A stretch of 64,000 nucleotides of DNA from the NCBI RefSeq assembly GCF_963678225.1, contig NZ_OY782764.1:1493001-1557000 (forward strand), read 5' to 3'. The DNA comes from an uncultured Cohaesibacter sp. (lineage in GTDB: Bacteria > Pseudomonadota > Alphaproteobacteria > Rhizobiales > Cohaesibacteraceae). Made by a program: the position numbers and the translations under genes. Shown here piece after piece: positions 1-8,298 of this stretch; positions within the stretch are counted from its first letter, which is position 1; each line of letters starts with the position of its first letter. Under the pieces are notes generated by a model. It searched no databases, was not told where the DNA came from, and was given only the letters and a program-made list of their open reading frames with translations.

Positions 1-625
1 ACTGGGCCTGAGTGACACGACCGCTATCCCCGCTATTGCCATGCACGGCTTTCACCACAATCGGGTTTTTGCGCACAGCGAACCATGGTTTGTGCCCAAA
101 GGTGATCTGATTGGGCTTGATCCAGCAGGAGGCCATCAGGTCTTCAATGATCGTGAGTGGATCAGATTCGGGATCGTCAAATAGGTCTGTGCCTGCCAGC
201 GTTTCAACCAGACTGTCATCATATTGCGTGGCATCAGTCACCAGATTGGCGACGCGAACCTCTCGTCCCAGGATAACGATGTCGGTCGCCCGCTCTGTTG
301 CCCGATGTTCCGGGTTGAAGCCATTCTGTTTGGCTTCATCAATGGTAACCTTGTCCAGAGGCACATCGATGCCGAAGTCATCGACCGATGAATCCTTCTC
401 GGTCCCTTCGATCTCGACCTGGTTCGGCGTTGAACGGCGACCAACCTTTGTATCCGGCAAAGTGAAGGCTTCCGCCTCATTGTAAGACTGGTATTTGAAA
501 TTGCGGACAGATGGCACACGAGGCAACACATCGTCAGCAATGAGACTGTAATCAGGGTTCCGATAGGAAACCGCAATGTTCGTGAGCGTCGGGCTCGGCG
601 TAAATTGGTCCGTAGCGGCGGCCAT
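1..625 (-). CDS. major capsid protein of Mu-like prophage, N-terminal part (cut by window edge)
   Basis: An open frame runs from an ATG at 625 down to base 1 without a stop, giving 208 codons beginning MAAATDQFTPSPTLTNIAVSY. It was found by reading the minus strand, because no stop lies in the window. The position directly after a protease/scaffold gene and a decoration protein is where transposable phages encode the main head subunit. The acidic-rich N-terminal region followed by a stretch naming position-independent strands is typical of such subunits, but the HK97-fold core lies beyond the edge. The call therefore rests mainly on gene order; the family is inferred. Confidence 0.72.
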   Translation of the reverse strand, partial: MAAATDQFTPSPTLTNIAVSYRNPDYSLIADDVLPRVPSVRNFKYQSYNEAEAFTLPDTKVGRRSTPNQVEIEGTEKDSSVDDFGIDVPLDKVTIDEAKQNGFNPEHRATERATDIVILGREVRVANLVTDATQYDDSLVETLAGTDLFDDPESDPLTIIEDLMASCWIKPNQITFGHKPWFAVRKNPIVVKAVHGNSGDSGRVTQAQ

Positions 626-662
626 AACTAAACCTTTCTAGCAAGAGTTAAGGGGAAACGGC

Positions 663-1040
663 TTAGCCGTAGAGAATGGATGGCTGAATGAAGACAGACC
701 CGATGGTGCCAACGCCACCGGCCTCCATCGCCCGACCAATGATCGGTAGAGAGGCATCAACCGCTGGCTCGGCTTTGATGGCGCAGCCATTTGCATCGGC
801 GGTCAATGGATCGCCATACGCGACACCTGCGCCATATTCCACCGGTCGGATCTGATCGTGGTAGACATCAATCCGATCACCGGCAGCAGCGGCTCCGCGA
901 ATGCCCGATGTGCCAACCAGCACATCACCAACACTGGCAACAGCCATATGGCCTTCTTCAGAACCAAAGGTGATGAGGCGGTTTTTATTGATGAGGCCGT
1001 CAGCCTCATAATTCTTGATAAAGCCCATATGCGATTGCAT
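663..1040 (-). CDS. phage capsid decoration protein (DUF2190-like)
   Basis: This 125-residue protein is rich in Gly, Ala and Val. It has the alternating 'AVASVGDVLVGTSGIRG' and 'GDPLTADANGCAIKAEPA' segments seen in small beta-barrel head-stabilising proteins of the DUF2190 type, which bind the outside of the capsid. The ATG at 1040 is chosen because an AGGAGA ribosome site lies 7 bases upstream; a second Met four codons later is less well placed. It sits between the protease/scaffold gene and the capsid gene, with 33-40 base gaps, in the late operon. Confidence 0.7.
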   Translation of the reverse strand: MQSHMGFIKNYEADGLINKNRLITFGSEEGHMAVASVGDVLVGTSGIRGAAAAGDRIDVYHDQIRPVEYGAGVAYGDPLTADANGCAIKAEPAVDASLPIIGRAMEAGGVGTIGSVFIQPSILYG

Positions 1041-1072
1041 GAGGTTTCTCCTGAAAGGTAACGGGAAAAGGA

Positions 1073-1591
1073 TTAGTCGATGGACAGGCCGTGCTTCTTG
1101 CGCACAGCCACCACAGCATCGGAGGTGGAGACTTCAATCCCGGCAGAACGCTGGCTCTCCTGAAACGCAATGGCCTCCTGCGCGATCTGATCATCGCTGA
1201 TACCATCGAGGTCCGGATCGTCACCAAGGTCCATCTCACCGAACTGGATGATTTTCGGCTGGGTCTTGAGAACGTCCTTGAGGAGATCGACCAGGTCTAC
1301 CTTTTTGGTTTCGTCTCCATCGGCAAACTCGATTTCGTCCGCATCCAGATCGGACGCCCCATCCAACAGGGCAACTACTTTTGAGCGGCTCCCTGAAGGG
1401 AGGCGACCTTCATCGACAAGACCTTCCGCAAAGGCGACATGATCTGTGTGACGTTGTTTAGTTTCGCGGCCATCAAGCTCTGCCTGTCGGGCATCCAACT
1501 CGGCTTCACGTTCAGCAAAGGCTGCAATCTGATCAGCATCACCCTGATCACGCTTGGGGGCAGTACGAGATTTTGCAGGCTTGAAAGCCAT
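1073..1591 (-). CDS. probable internal-start scaffold protein (gpZ-like)
   Basis: Inside the protease gene and in the same frame, an ATG at 1591 is preceded by GAGGA at a good distance and begins MAFKPAKSRTAPKRDQGD. The resulting 172-residue protein is the Glu/Arg/Ala-rich coiled region alone. In phage Mu the scaffold gpZ is made from just such an internal start in gene I. The nested start is seen in the sequence; its use is inferred from Mu. Confidence 0.5.
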   Translation of the reverse strand: MAFKPAKSRTAPKRDQGDADQIAAFAEREAELDARQAELDGRETKQRHTDHVAFAEGLVDEGRLPSGSRSKVVALLDGASDLDADEIEFADGDETKKVDLVDLLKDVLKTQPKIIQFGEMDLGDDPDLDGISDDQIAQEAIAFQESQRSAGIEVSTSDAVVAVRKKHGLSID

Positions 1592-2251
1592 GTCATCATC
1601 CTCACTATGTTCGTCTTCGGAAAATTCGGGGGAACTGGTCGCAGGCGGCACATCGCCAGCCTCATCAATCCAGCGAATGGAATAGTCAGGCAGGATATTG
1701 TCCGCAGTCTCGATCCCGTCCTTCTCGATCAGCCATTCGCGGAAGCGGCGAAACAGGCTGGCAACATCCTTGAAGGCGGCATCGGAGAATTCGACAGCAA
1801 TGGCATCTTCATCATCCCCGGCAAACTCAACTGGTTTGAGACCAGGAACAGCCGGAGCAACTGCCCCGAGGAACCCGACATGTTTGGGATAGAGCGCATC
1901 ACCAGCAGGATTGGACGTAGCCCCCGGCTTGTAAAAGGACATGGAAATGCGCTTGTAGCGGCCATCCTCGACCGCTTCGGAGAACTGCGGCTCCAGCTCG
2001 CCGATATCGGCATAGAGCCGGTCAGCCTCATCATCATAGGAAAAGGCTTTCACCCAACCATAAGCGGGATCATCAGTTTTGGGATGACCAACAACGACAG
2101 GCACAGGAAAGAGCTGAGGATCATAACGCTCAGCCAGATCAGCCAGCTCTTCAGCCGTCGCACTGAACGACATGCCGCCCATCGCCGTAAACGTGCCCGG
2201 ACGGAACACCTCAATGCGCTTCGTTTTGTCTTTGTCATCTACCTTGGCCAC
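1073..2251 (-). CDS. Mu gpI-like prohead protease/scaffold protein
   Basis: The 392-residue product has an N-terminal protease part (about residues 1-180, with VVVGHPKTDDPAYGWV and the RYKRISMSFY segment around the likely catalytic serine) and a charged, coiled C-terminal scaffold part. The family (Mu gpI) matures the prohead and then cleaves its own scaffold. The frame stays open up to 2332, but that extension reads through the promoter palindrome. A GTG at 2251 has GAGGAG seven bases upstream and is preferred. It lies between the inserted OLD-like gene and the decoration protein. Confidence 0.85.
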   Translation of the reverse strand: MAKVDDKDKTKRIEVFRPGTFTAMGGMSFSATAEELADLAERYDPQLFPVPVVVGHPKTDDPAYGWVKAFSYDDEADRLYADIGELEPQFSEAVEDGRYKRISMSFYKPGATSNPAGDALYPKHVGFLGAVAPAVPGLKPVEFAGDDEDAIAVEFSDAAFKDVASLFRRFREWLIEKDGIETADNILPDYSIRWIDEAGDVPPATSSPEFSEDEHSEDDDMAFKPAKSRTAPKRDQGDADQIAAFAEREAELDARQAELDGRETKQRHTDHVAFAEGLVDEGRLPSGSRSKVVALLDGASDLDADEIEFADGDETKKVDLVDLLKDVLKTQPKIIQFGEMDLGDDPDLDGISDDQIAQEAIAFQESQRSAGIEVSTSDAVVAVRKKHGLSID

Positions 2252-2305
2252 ACCGCATCTCCTCGAAACAGGTGATGGCAATTTGGCAGATAAAATGACA
2301 GCGCT

Positions 2306-2323
2306 CGCCGGAACTGTTCCGGG
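2306..2323 (-). promoter_or_regulatory. PI-like late promoter: activator palindrome
   Basis: The 18-mer CGCCGGAACTGTTCCGGG contains the 15-bp inverted repeat CCGGAA-CTG-TTCCGG (2308-2322). It lies 57 bases upstream of the GTG start of the protease gene. The same 18 bases recur upstream of the endolysin gene (12366-12383). An AT-rich hexamer about 20 bp from the centre, towards the gene (2290-2296), could be the -10 element. Gene I and lys are the genes served by the C-activated late promoters in phage Mu, so I infer a late-activator site. Confidence 0.6.
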
Positions 2324-2332
2324 CACTGTCAC

Positions 2333-2675
2333 TGCTGGTTATATCGGGAATTGATGCCCTTCTATCACCAACCGCAACGAGGGGGCAACCCATAAGCGTA
2401 GATAGCCTCTATATGGCTTTCTAACGCGCCTTTAACGCGGAGTGTTTGGATTCGGGGTATATGCGGGCGGAATGGGATGGAAAATGCGACACAGGCCGTA
2501 ACGCCAAACACGATATGCAAATGGTTCGGCGAATACAAAGCGCCCGTTCGTTGAGTTTATCATCCGAGGCCTGTTTCTGTTGACGGCATAATTTTAAATC
2601 TAGGTTGCGTCATCGGGCAGCCCCTAATACAACTATTAATAGAACACTAAATTTCTCACTAAATGGAATAAGAGA
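2333..2675. other. intergenic region upstream of the OLD-like gene
   Basis: These 343 bases separate the late promoter of the protease gene (minus) from the start of the OLD-like gene (plus). The right half is clearly richer in A and T than the phage core. It should hold the promoter of the OLD-like gene, but the candidates I see (for example TTGACG at 2579, or TTGCGT and TACAAC spaced 17 bp just before 2635) are weak. No ORF or RNA gene is supported. Confidence 0.4.
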
Positions 2676-4631
2676 TTGCCTCACCAACTTTCATTTCACC
2701 TACCTTACAAATCGATCACATCGTTCAGAGACATAGAGCTTCCCGACTTTTGTTTGGTGACCGGCAAGAACGGTTCAGGAAAGTCACACCTATTGGAGGC
2801 TATTGAGAAGGGCACAATAAGAACTTCTGTAACGGACGACTCCATCGGAATGATTGCGAGGTTCGACAGTGAGTCAATTATTCCCAAAGACACTGGCAAC
2901 TACAGCCCAGCCCATGCTGCGATACAAGAAGACGAAAAATTCAGGCAGATAAGTGAGAAACGACCGAATATAATAACAGAAGCCCAACGCACTTTATCGA
3001 ACTGGGGCTTATCTCCTAATAGCGTTGTTGACATGGGAGATGTGCTTCAGCTCGCAGATGAAGCTTCTTTTCGGGCTGCGTTTTCTCAAAATCCTAATCT
3101 GGAAAACTTTTACGATTCTTATAAAAAGCAGGTTAGTATTTGGGCTGAAAATTCAGTGCAAGCTCAAGGTCAAAACGACAAGCTTGGTAAAAAACTGAAA
3201 GAGCTGGCAAAAACCCACCCTGCCTTACTACTCACCGGTAGCCAGTCTGAAATATTCCGTCACGAAATTTTCGAGAAAACGGATGTTGGAGCTTTCCAAC
3301 AGGCATTTGGCAAAGTATTCACTGACTACCGGAAAAAATTAATTGAAAATGCTTCAAATCCACTTGAAGATGATAAGCAAATAGCGTTGAACGACAAGCA
3401 GTTTGTCATTAAATTTGGTCCCAAGCCCTGGGATTTCGTGAATGAGATTCTCGAAATTAGCAATTTGGACTTTAGGATTAACCACCCTTTACTGAATGAA
3501 CCATATGGTTCTTTTGAACCACGCCTAACCAAGGTTTCGACCGAAGTAGAAATGGGGTTCGCAGACTTGTCATCCGGAGAGCGCGTTTTAATGTCGTTTG
3601 CACTCTGCCTTTACAACTCCTCAGAGAATAGACATGCCGAAGCGTTTCCTAAGCTGTTGCTACTGGACGAGATAGACGCTCCTCTTCATCCCGACATGGT
3701 CAGATTTGTCCTCAAGACCATACGTGAGGTACTTGTTGAGAAGCATAAGATTGCTGTGATCGCGACCACGCACTCTCCTACAACTGTCGCATTATTTGAG
3801 AGCGATAGTATTTTTGAAATGAATCCAGATGGTCCATCTCTTGAAAAAATTACAAAAGATCGCGCCTTGTCGATCCTAACTGTAGGCGTACCAACGGTTT
3901 CGGTTTCATACAATCAAGTAAATCAAGTATTTGTGGAGAGCGAAACTGATGCGGTTGCCCTAAGTGAACTCTACAAGACCTTTAAATCCTCTCTTTCGTC
4001 CGAGCGTTCCGTCCAGTTCATTAAGTCAGGGCGTAAAGCCGATGCTGGAAATGAAGAAAACGCAGGCTGTGCACGCGTCAAATCGGTTGTCAAAGACCTC
4101 AGAAGCGCAGGGGTAACAACAGTCTTTGGGCTGATTGATTGGGATGGGAAAAACAAGTCCGAAGAGGGAATTTTGGTTTTATGTGAAGGCACGAGATACT
4201 CAATTGAAAACCTACTTCTCGATCCTGTCATAGCCATTGCTGCTTTAGCCAAGGAATTCACCGTCTTCGCGAAACAAAACCAACTCCTAAATGACGATGA
4301 AACATTTGTAGGATTGGTAAACTGGGATGAAGTAAGGTGGCAAAACGCTTCCGATCAATTGATGCAAATCGTGGGTATGGAAGCGGATGACAAGATAAAC
4401 GTAGACTATCGCAACGGCATGAAACTTCAATTTGCACGTTCGTACTTGGAGATGCGTGGGCATGACCTGACCGATTTGGTTTGTGAAAGAATTTTACCGT
4501 TCAAGAGCAAAAATCAGCAAGGAAAGTTGGAAGCCTTTATCGTGCAGAATGTCGTACCTGAAGTGAAGAACTTGATACCGTGCGAGATGCTAGATTTGTT
4601 CGAAAAGCTGACAACTCTAAGACCACACTAA
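2676..4631 (+). CDS. OLD-like AAA/ABC ATPase with C-terminal TOPRIM nuclease domain (candidate phage defence)
   Basis: The protein has 651 residues. Residues 1-390 form an ABC/SMC-type ATPase: Walker A GKNGSGKS (30-37), signature LSSGER (298-303), Walker B LLLLDEID (327-334) and switch His365. Residues about 415-600 look like a TOPRIM nuclease: VFVESETDA with Glu421 and Asp425, GLIDWD with Asp488 and Asp490, then the Arg-x-x-Ile-Glu-Asn segment near 507-512. This layout is that of OLD-family nucleases, known from P2 Old and Gabija GajA. No UvrD-like helicase lies beside it, so it resembles a stand-alone class 1 OLD. The start is a TTG; the next Met would remove the Walker A. Low GC and opposite strand, inserted between gpG and gpI, mark it as cargo. 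Confidence 0.82.
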   Translation: MPHQLSFHLPYKSITSFRDIELPDFCLVTGKNGSGKSHLLEAIEKGTIRTSVTDDSIGMIARFDSESIIPKDTGNYSPAHAAIQEDEKFRQISEKRPNIITEAQRTLSNWGLSPNSVVDMGDVLQLADEASFRAAFSQNPNLENFYDSYKKQVSIWAENSVQAQGQNDKLGKKLKELAKTHPALLLTGSQSEIFRHEIFEKTDVGAFQQAFGKVFTDYRKKLIENASNPLEDDKQIALNDKQFVIKFGPKPWDFVNEILEISNLDFRINHPLLNEPYGSFEPRLTKVSTEVEMGFADLSSGERVLMSFALCLYNSSENRHAEAFPKLLLLDEIDAPLHPDMVRFVLKTIREVLVEKHKIAVIATTHSPTTVALFESDSIFEMNPDGPSLEKITKDRALSILTVGVPTVSVSYNQVNQVFVESETDAVALSELYKTFKSSLSSERSVQFIKSGRKADAGNEENAGCARVKSVVKDLRSAGVTTVFGLIDWDGKNKSEEGILVLCEGTRYSIENLLLDPVIAIAALAKEFTVFAKQNQLLNDDETFVGLVNWDEVRWQNASDQLMQIVGMEADDKINVDYRNGMKLQFARSYLEMRGHDLTDLVCERILPFKSKNQQGKLEAFIVQNVVPEVKNLIPCEMLDLFEKLTTLRPH

Positions 4632-4802
4632 GAACGAGTCTCTTTTTGTTTGCTCCGAAGAAATATTGTGAAGCTCCAGCCAATGTCTGCTTTGGCGGGC
4701 TTTGCGCTGCACTGCGAACCTTTATCAATGACAGGAGCGGTACATCCTTGTGAAAGGTGGTAATTCGTTCGAAAAACCAACTTTGACTTTTGGCCAAATC
4801 GC

Positions 4803-5306
4803 TCACTCCCCCAGATACCCCTCAAGCTCCTCCCTGATCACTTCTTCATCCTGCCGCCCTATGCCGATATAAGGCCGGGCCGGGATCTTCACGCCCTTGC
4901 TGAAGACATAGCCTTCTGCACCGCCCGCAACAGGAATGCGTAGAGATTGGAACCGACGAGGTTTGATCTTGGCACCATGCTGCATGACCCAAACTTTGGG
5001 ATGGTTGAGATTGGTGCCGACCTCAGCATTGGCAGCACTGGCTGTGAAGTGGATTGAGCGGATCAGCTCGCCGCTGTCTCGGAGGATCCCTTTGGGCTGT
5101 CGACGGTTGGAGAGCGTGAGCGGCGTCAGGGGTGCCCATTTGTTACCGTCCGGATCTTCCTCCTTCTCAAAGCGATCCGTGGTCTGGTCATAGAGCGCCA
5201 TGCCAATAACACGATGAACAGCGGCCTTGTCTTCGATCCTGTCGATGAGGCGACGGATTTCCTGATCGGCGGAAGCATAGTCATATGTGAAGCTCAGGAA
5301 CGGCAT
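4803..5306 (-). CDS. Mu gpG-like virion morphogenesis protein
   Basis: The 167-residue protein has features of the gpG / phage virion morphogenesis family, which joins heads to tails or completes tails: FEKEEDPDGNKWAPLTPLT, ILRDSGELIRSIHF, and a C-terminal PARPYIGIGRQDEE. An in-frame ATG exists at 5315, but the AAGGG ribosome site is directly against it and is well spaced for the ATG at 5306. It follows the gpF-like gene as in Mu. On its left it faces the tail of the OLD-like gene across about 170 bases of AT-rich DNA with no recognisable gene. Confidence 0.85.
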   Translation of the reverse strand: MPFLSFTYDYASADQEIRRLIDRIEDKAAVHRVIGMALYDQTTDRFEKEEDPDGNKWAPLTPLTLSNRRQPKGILRDSGELIRSIHFTASAANAEVGTNLNHPKVWVMQHGAKIKPRRFQSLRIPVAGGAEGYVFSKGVKIPARPYIGIGRQDEEVIREELEGYLGE

Positions 5307-5345
5307 TTGAAACATCCCTTCAAAACTGCTATATTATAGCCAGAT

Positions 5346-5417
5346 GAAATCGGGGGCCGGTGCGGGCCTCCATACCGATTTCACTCGAAAGGCAGCTCGC
5401 ATCGGCTGCCTTTTTTA
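5346..5417. terminator. hairpin pair between gpF and gpG genes
   Basis: GAAATCGG (5346-5353) pairs with CCGATTTC (5375-5382). Directly after it GGCAGC and GCTGCC form a stem (about 5390-5410) followed on the plus strand by TTTTTT. On the plus strand this is a good intrinsic terminator and could stop transcripts coming from the OLD-like cargo. On the minus strand the stem also ends close to an A/T run and may weaken late transcription into gpG. Confidence 0.5.
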
Positions 5418-6731
5418 GTTTTCTCCGGCTGACGTTGCGCGGCGGAACAACAGCACCCCGCGACGCCATGTATTGATCTGGTTGAGGTTTGGTTTTCGCT
5501 TGCGGCCTGTTTCCGCATTGTAGATGGTGGTTCCGCTCCAACCATCCTGCCCCCATTCAAAGACACTGAGACCGGCCAGATTGGTCGAAGCCCGAAGATA
5601 ACGGCGTTTCAACACCCATTTTTTGAGATGGCTATGCCATTCCCAATCCACCCAGATTTCATCTGGATCCTTGAGAGCTTCAGCGAGGCGCAAGAGCTGA
5701 ACAGAGCGGGAGGAATTGAGTTTGATGGAGCCATCATGGCGTTTAAACAGTTCCTCGCCGACAACAAGTACTTGGCCAGCTTTATCCCTAAACAGGACGG
5801 GCTCACCTTCATCAGCACCGAACGCGGACAGGAACGCAGAAACATAATCAGCATCCTCCAGTCCCTTGGGCAGCACCTCGGCTTGCACGGGACGGGCAAT
5901 CGCACTCATCTGAGGCAAAGGATCGGTATAAGGCAAGGTGAGCTGTTTTGGGTTACTGCGCAGAAGTTCACGCGGAATGGTTCCGTCCGCCCATGTTCGT
6001 CCTGGCGCATAGGCCCAGCCCATATCGACACCGGCAGGATAATCAATCTCTTCGCCAGTACCGGGATCGCTTCTGCGTACATGCTGGATGGACGGTGCGG
6101 TATCCGGAGCCTCCTTGCCCATCCGTTTGAGCTTGGCGCGACTGACAGGGCGCACGCCGCACCCGCATTTCCAACCATTTGGTGGATAGTAGGTCTGCCA
6201 CCATGGATCATCAGCCCGGAGGATCAGGCCATCCCATCCAACATGCTCCTCACGAGGGTCTAGCGGAATGCGTTCCCAGGCGTGCTTATATTGCCAGTAA
6301 GGAAAAGCCTTAAGCGTGGCAGGATCGGTCATCTGCTTGTAGCGACCGGCAGCATAGGCGGTTTTCAGGTTGGTCTCATAGATGACACGGGCACGCCAGT
6401 TGCGGCCCCCATTGTAATCCCAGCCGTGCCTTTTGACGATCTCGTCAAAGCGATCAATGAATCCGGGATGATAGGTGTCGTCCTTATCAAGCCAACCCTT
6501 GAGCGGCATTCCCTTGGCTATCGCATCATCGATGGCCTGCTGGAAGTCTTCCAGCAGCGCGTCCTTCTGCGCACCAGCCACAACAAAAGCCCGGTCATGG
6601 CCATGATGGAGTAGATCAGACCAGGTGCGGGTTGGCAGGCGCACTTTCTGGCGATGGAAATCCAACGCCTCATCAAATGGCCCAACCTCAGCAAAGCTTA
6701 CGGGATTTTGGTCTTTTTTTTGAGCCGACAG
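5415..6731 (-). CDS. Mu gpF-like head morphogenesis protein with C-terminal PBECR nuclease domain
   Basis: The N-terminal three quarters match the gpF / minor head protein family: FDEALDFHRQKVRLPTRTW, the DRAFVVAGA segment, and the cysteine pair region GWKCGCGVRPVS. The last about 130 residues (with DEIWVDWEWH, RRYLRA and VFEWGQDGWSG) resemble PBECR2, a barnase-EndoU-colicin-like RNase domain found on phage head proteins and probably injected with DNA. The frame overlaps the portal gene and stays open further upstream, but no ATG or GTG with a ribosome site is seen. The given start (CTG at 6731) is only where similarity should begin. Confidence 0.8.
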   Translation of the reverse strand: MSAQKKDQNPVSFAEVGPFDEALDFHRQKVRLPTRTWSDLLHHGHDRAFVVAGAQKDALLEDFQQAIDDAIAKGMPLKGWLDKDDTYHPGFIDRFDEIVKRHGWDYNGGRNWRARVIYETNLKTAYAAGRYKQMTDPATLKAFPYWQYKHAWERIPLDPREEHVGWDGLILRADDPWWQTYYPPNGWKCGCGVRPVSRAKLKRMGKEAPDTAPSIQHVRRSDPGTGEEIDYPAGVDMGWAYAPGRTWADGTIPRELLRSNPKQLTLPYTDPLPQMSAIARPVQAEVLPKGLEDADYVSAFLSAFGADEGEPVLFRDKAGQVLVVGEELFKRHDGSIKLNSSRSVQLLRLAEALKDPDEIWVDWEWHSHLKKWVLKRRYLRASTNLAGLSVFEWGQDGWSGTTIYNAETGRKRKPNLNQINTWRRGVLLFRRATSAGEN

Positions 6732-8298
6732 CCTTGGAAGGATAGATACCAGTTTCGTCAATAATGTCAGATCGGCCCGTGATTTCGGAGAGAGCAATAG
6801 CATCGCCCAGAATACGGCCCATCGGATCAATTTCCAGTTCGCCAGACAGATCCAGTAGAGCCTTGGAGGCTTCACCAAAGCTGGTGACTGCGGCCAGTCT
6901 CTCGCGGATCCGCTCAAGCCAAGTCTGCTGGAGAGGTGCTGCCAGATCCTCCAACTGGTCAATCAGGTGTGCAACAGGCCCTTCATCATCGGCAAAGGCA
7001 CTCTGTTGATCATCAGCCGGAGTTGTGACCTCAACAGGGACCATTTCTTCATCGAAAACGCTCGCAAACCATTCCTGCAGGTTTTTGGGCTCGAACCCCT
7101 GTTTACGCGCAGCATCAAGGGAACGAATGTCAGACTGGCGCCGCTCGGCTGTTTTCTTCTTCTGATCTTCTTCGGCTTCTTCATTTTTCGGGCGAGGACG
7201 CCACACGGTTGGTGGTTTCGCACCCGGCCAGTTCAGTTCAGTAATCCAGGGCAGCAGGGTTGCATTCAGCGTGTCTGATAACTGATCACAATCATCGTCA
7301 ACGATACTGTCTGTTTCTTCCGCATGGGTTTGTGATGCGGCCCGAGACCCTTGCCCTTTTACGCTCGTGGACAAGGTGCTCCCAAGCACCACCTCGGAGG
7401 TCTGTTCATCCCAGAAGCGGCACCATTCCTCATAGGATGCATTGCCGGTTCGGGTTGCCTCCAGAAAGCTGACCTCTGTACCGATTGGTGCAACCAAAGC
7501 CCCTTGCTGCACCATAGCCATCAAAGAATTGAGCAACTGCTCCTGTTCCTTCTTGGGTGTGCCGACAGCATATTTGCCAAACGGAATGGGGGCGGCAAAC
7601 TTGTCCAGGAACTTCATCCAGAAGGAAACACCTTCTCGCTTGAACAAAACATGCCAGAAGAGAACGGAGCCAAGCCCCATGCCATAAGGATTATTGCCCT
7701 CCACATCAAAGCGATGAACCATGAATTTGCGAGCGGGAAGAGCAACACCATCAATCGAATTTTCTGGCGTTAGAAGGCGTGGCGTCCAGTCTTTGGCAAA
7801 ACAAAAGCGCATTTGATTGTGCGATTTGATCTTAACCGGCACCACCTGGCCGTCATCATTGCGCCCCCAGATGATTTCCGAAACCGCGAAACCCTTAAGA
7901 ATGGCTTTCGCCAGATCTTTGCAAATGGAATCGAACGGCAGGGAATTGAGAATGCCTTCCACACCATCTCTGGCCTTGATATCCTCGGGCTCTTCGCTTG
8001 CTGCTTCAACTTCCCATTCACGACGCGTAATCTTGGAATAGCGTTTGCTAAGCGTGGCCTTGGCGCGCCCGTCCTTCATAACCTCATCATAGAGTTTTAG
8101 GCCCTTGTGCGGCCCTTTCTCCTGAATGGTCGTATCTTGCGGGATCAGGATGTCTGAATAAAAGGGAACGGTAATATCATTCTCAACGGTCGCGATCAGC
8201 TGACTTCCCTGTTTGGGCAGTCTTTTCCGCACGGTTTGTTGCACAGCTTGTTGAGCCGCACGACGGCGAGCGCGGTTTTTGCGAGATTTGCGGCTCAT
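6688..8298 (-). CDS. portal protein, Mu gp29-like (DUF935)
   Basis: The 536-residue protein has the layout of the DUF935 portal family, the dodecameric ring through which DNA enters the head: a basic N-terminus (SRKSRKNRARRRAAQQ), then YDEVMKDGRAKATLSKRYSKI, an AVSEIIWGRNDDG segment, and WKMFLDKFAAPIPFGKY-like core (FWMKFLDKFAAPIPFGKY). Its ATG overlaps the stop of the terminase by four bases, so the two are translationally coupled. The extreme 3' end overlaps the gpF frame at an eight-A run. Confidence 0.9.
   Translation of the reverse strand: MSRKSRKNRARRRAAQQAVQQTVRKRLPKQGSQLIATVENDITVPFYSDILIPQDTTIQEKGPHKGLKLYDEVMKDGRAKATLSKRYSKITRREWEVEAASEEPEDIKARDGVEGILNSLPFDSICKDLAKAILKGFAVSEIIWGRNDDGQVVPVKIKSHNQMRFCFAKDWTPRLLTPENSIDGVALPARKFMVHRFDVEGNNPYGMGLGSVLFWHVLFKREGVSFWMKFLDKFAAPIPFGKYAVGTPKKEQEQLLNSLMAMVQQGALVAPIGTEVSFLEATRTGNASYEEWCRFWDEQTSEVVLGSTLSTSVKGQGSRAASQTHAEETDSIVDDDCDQLSDTLNATLLPWITELNWPGAKPPTVWRPRPKNEEAEEDQKKKTAERRQSDIRSLDAARKQGFEPKNLQEWFASVFDEEMVPVEVTTPADDQQSAFADDEGPVAHLIDQLEDLAAPLQQTWLERIRERLAAVTSFGEASKALLDLSGELEIDPMGRILGDAIALSEITGRSDIIDETGIYPSKAVGSKKRPKSRKLC

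Noticed and set aside
1439-2275. 278-codon open frame on the plus strand across the gpI gene
   Set aside because: It is the antisense shadow of the protease gene; no ribosome site and no family features, while the minus strand frame has clear motifs.
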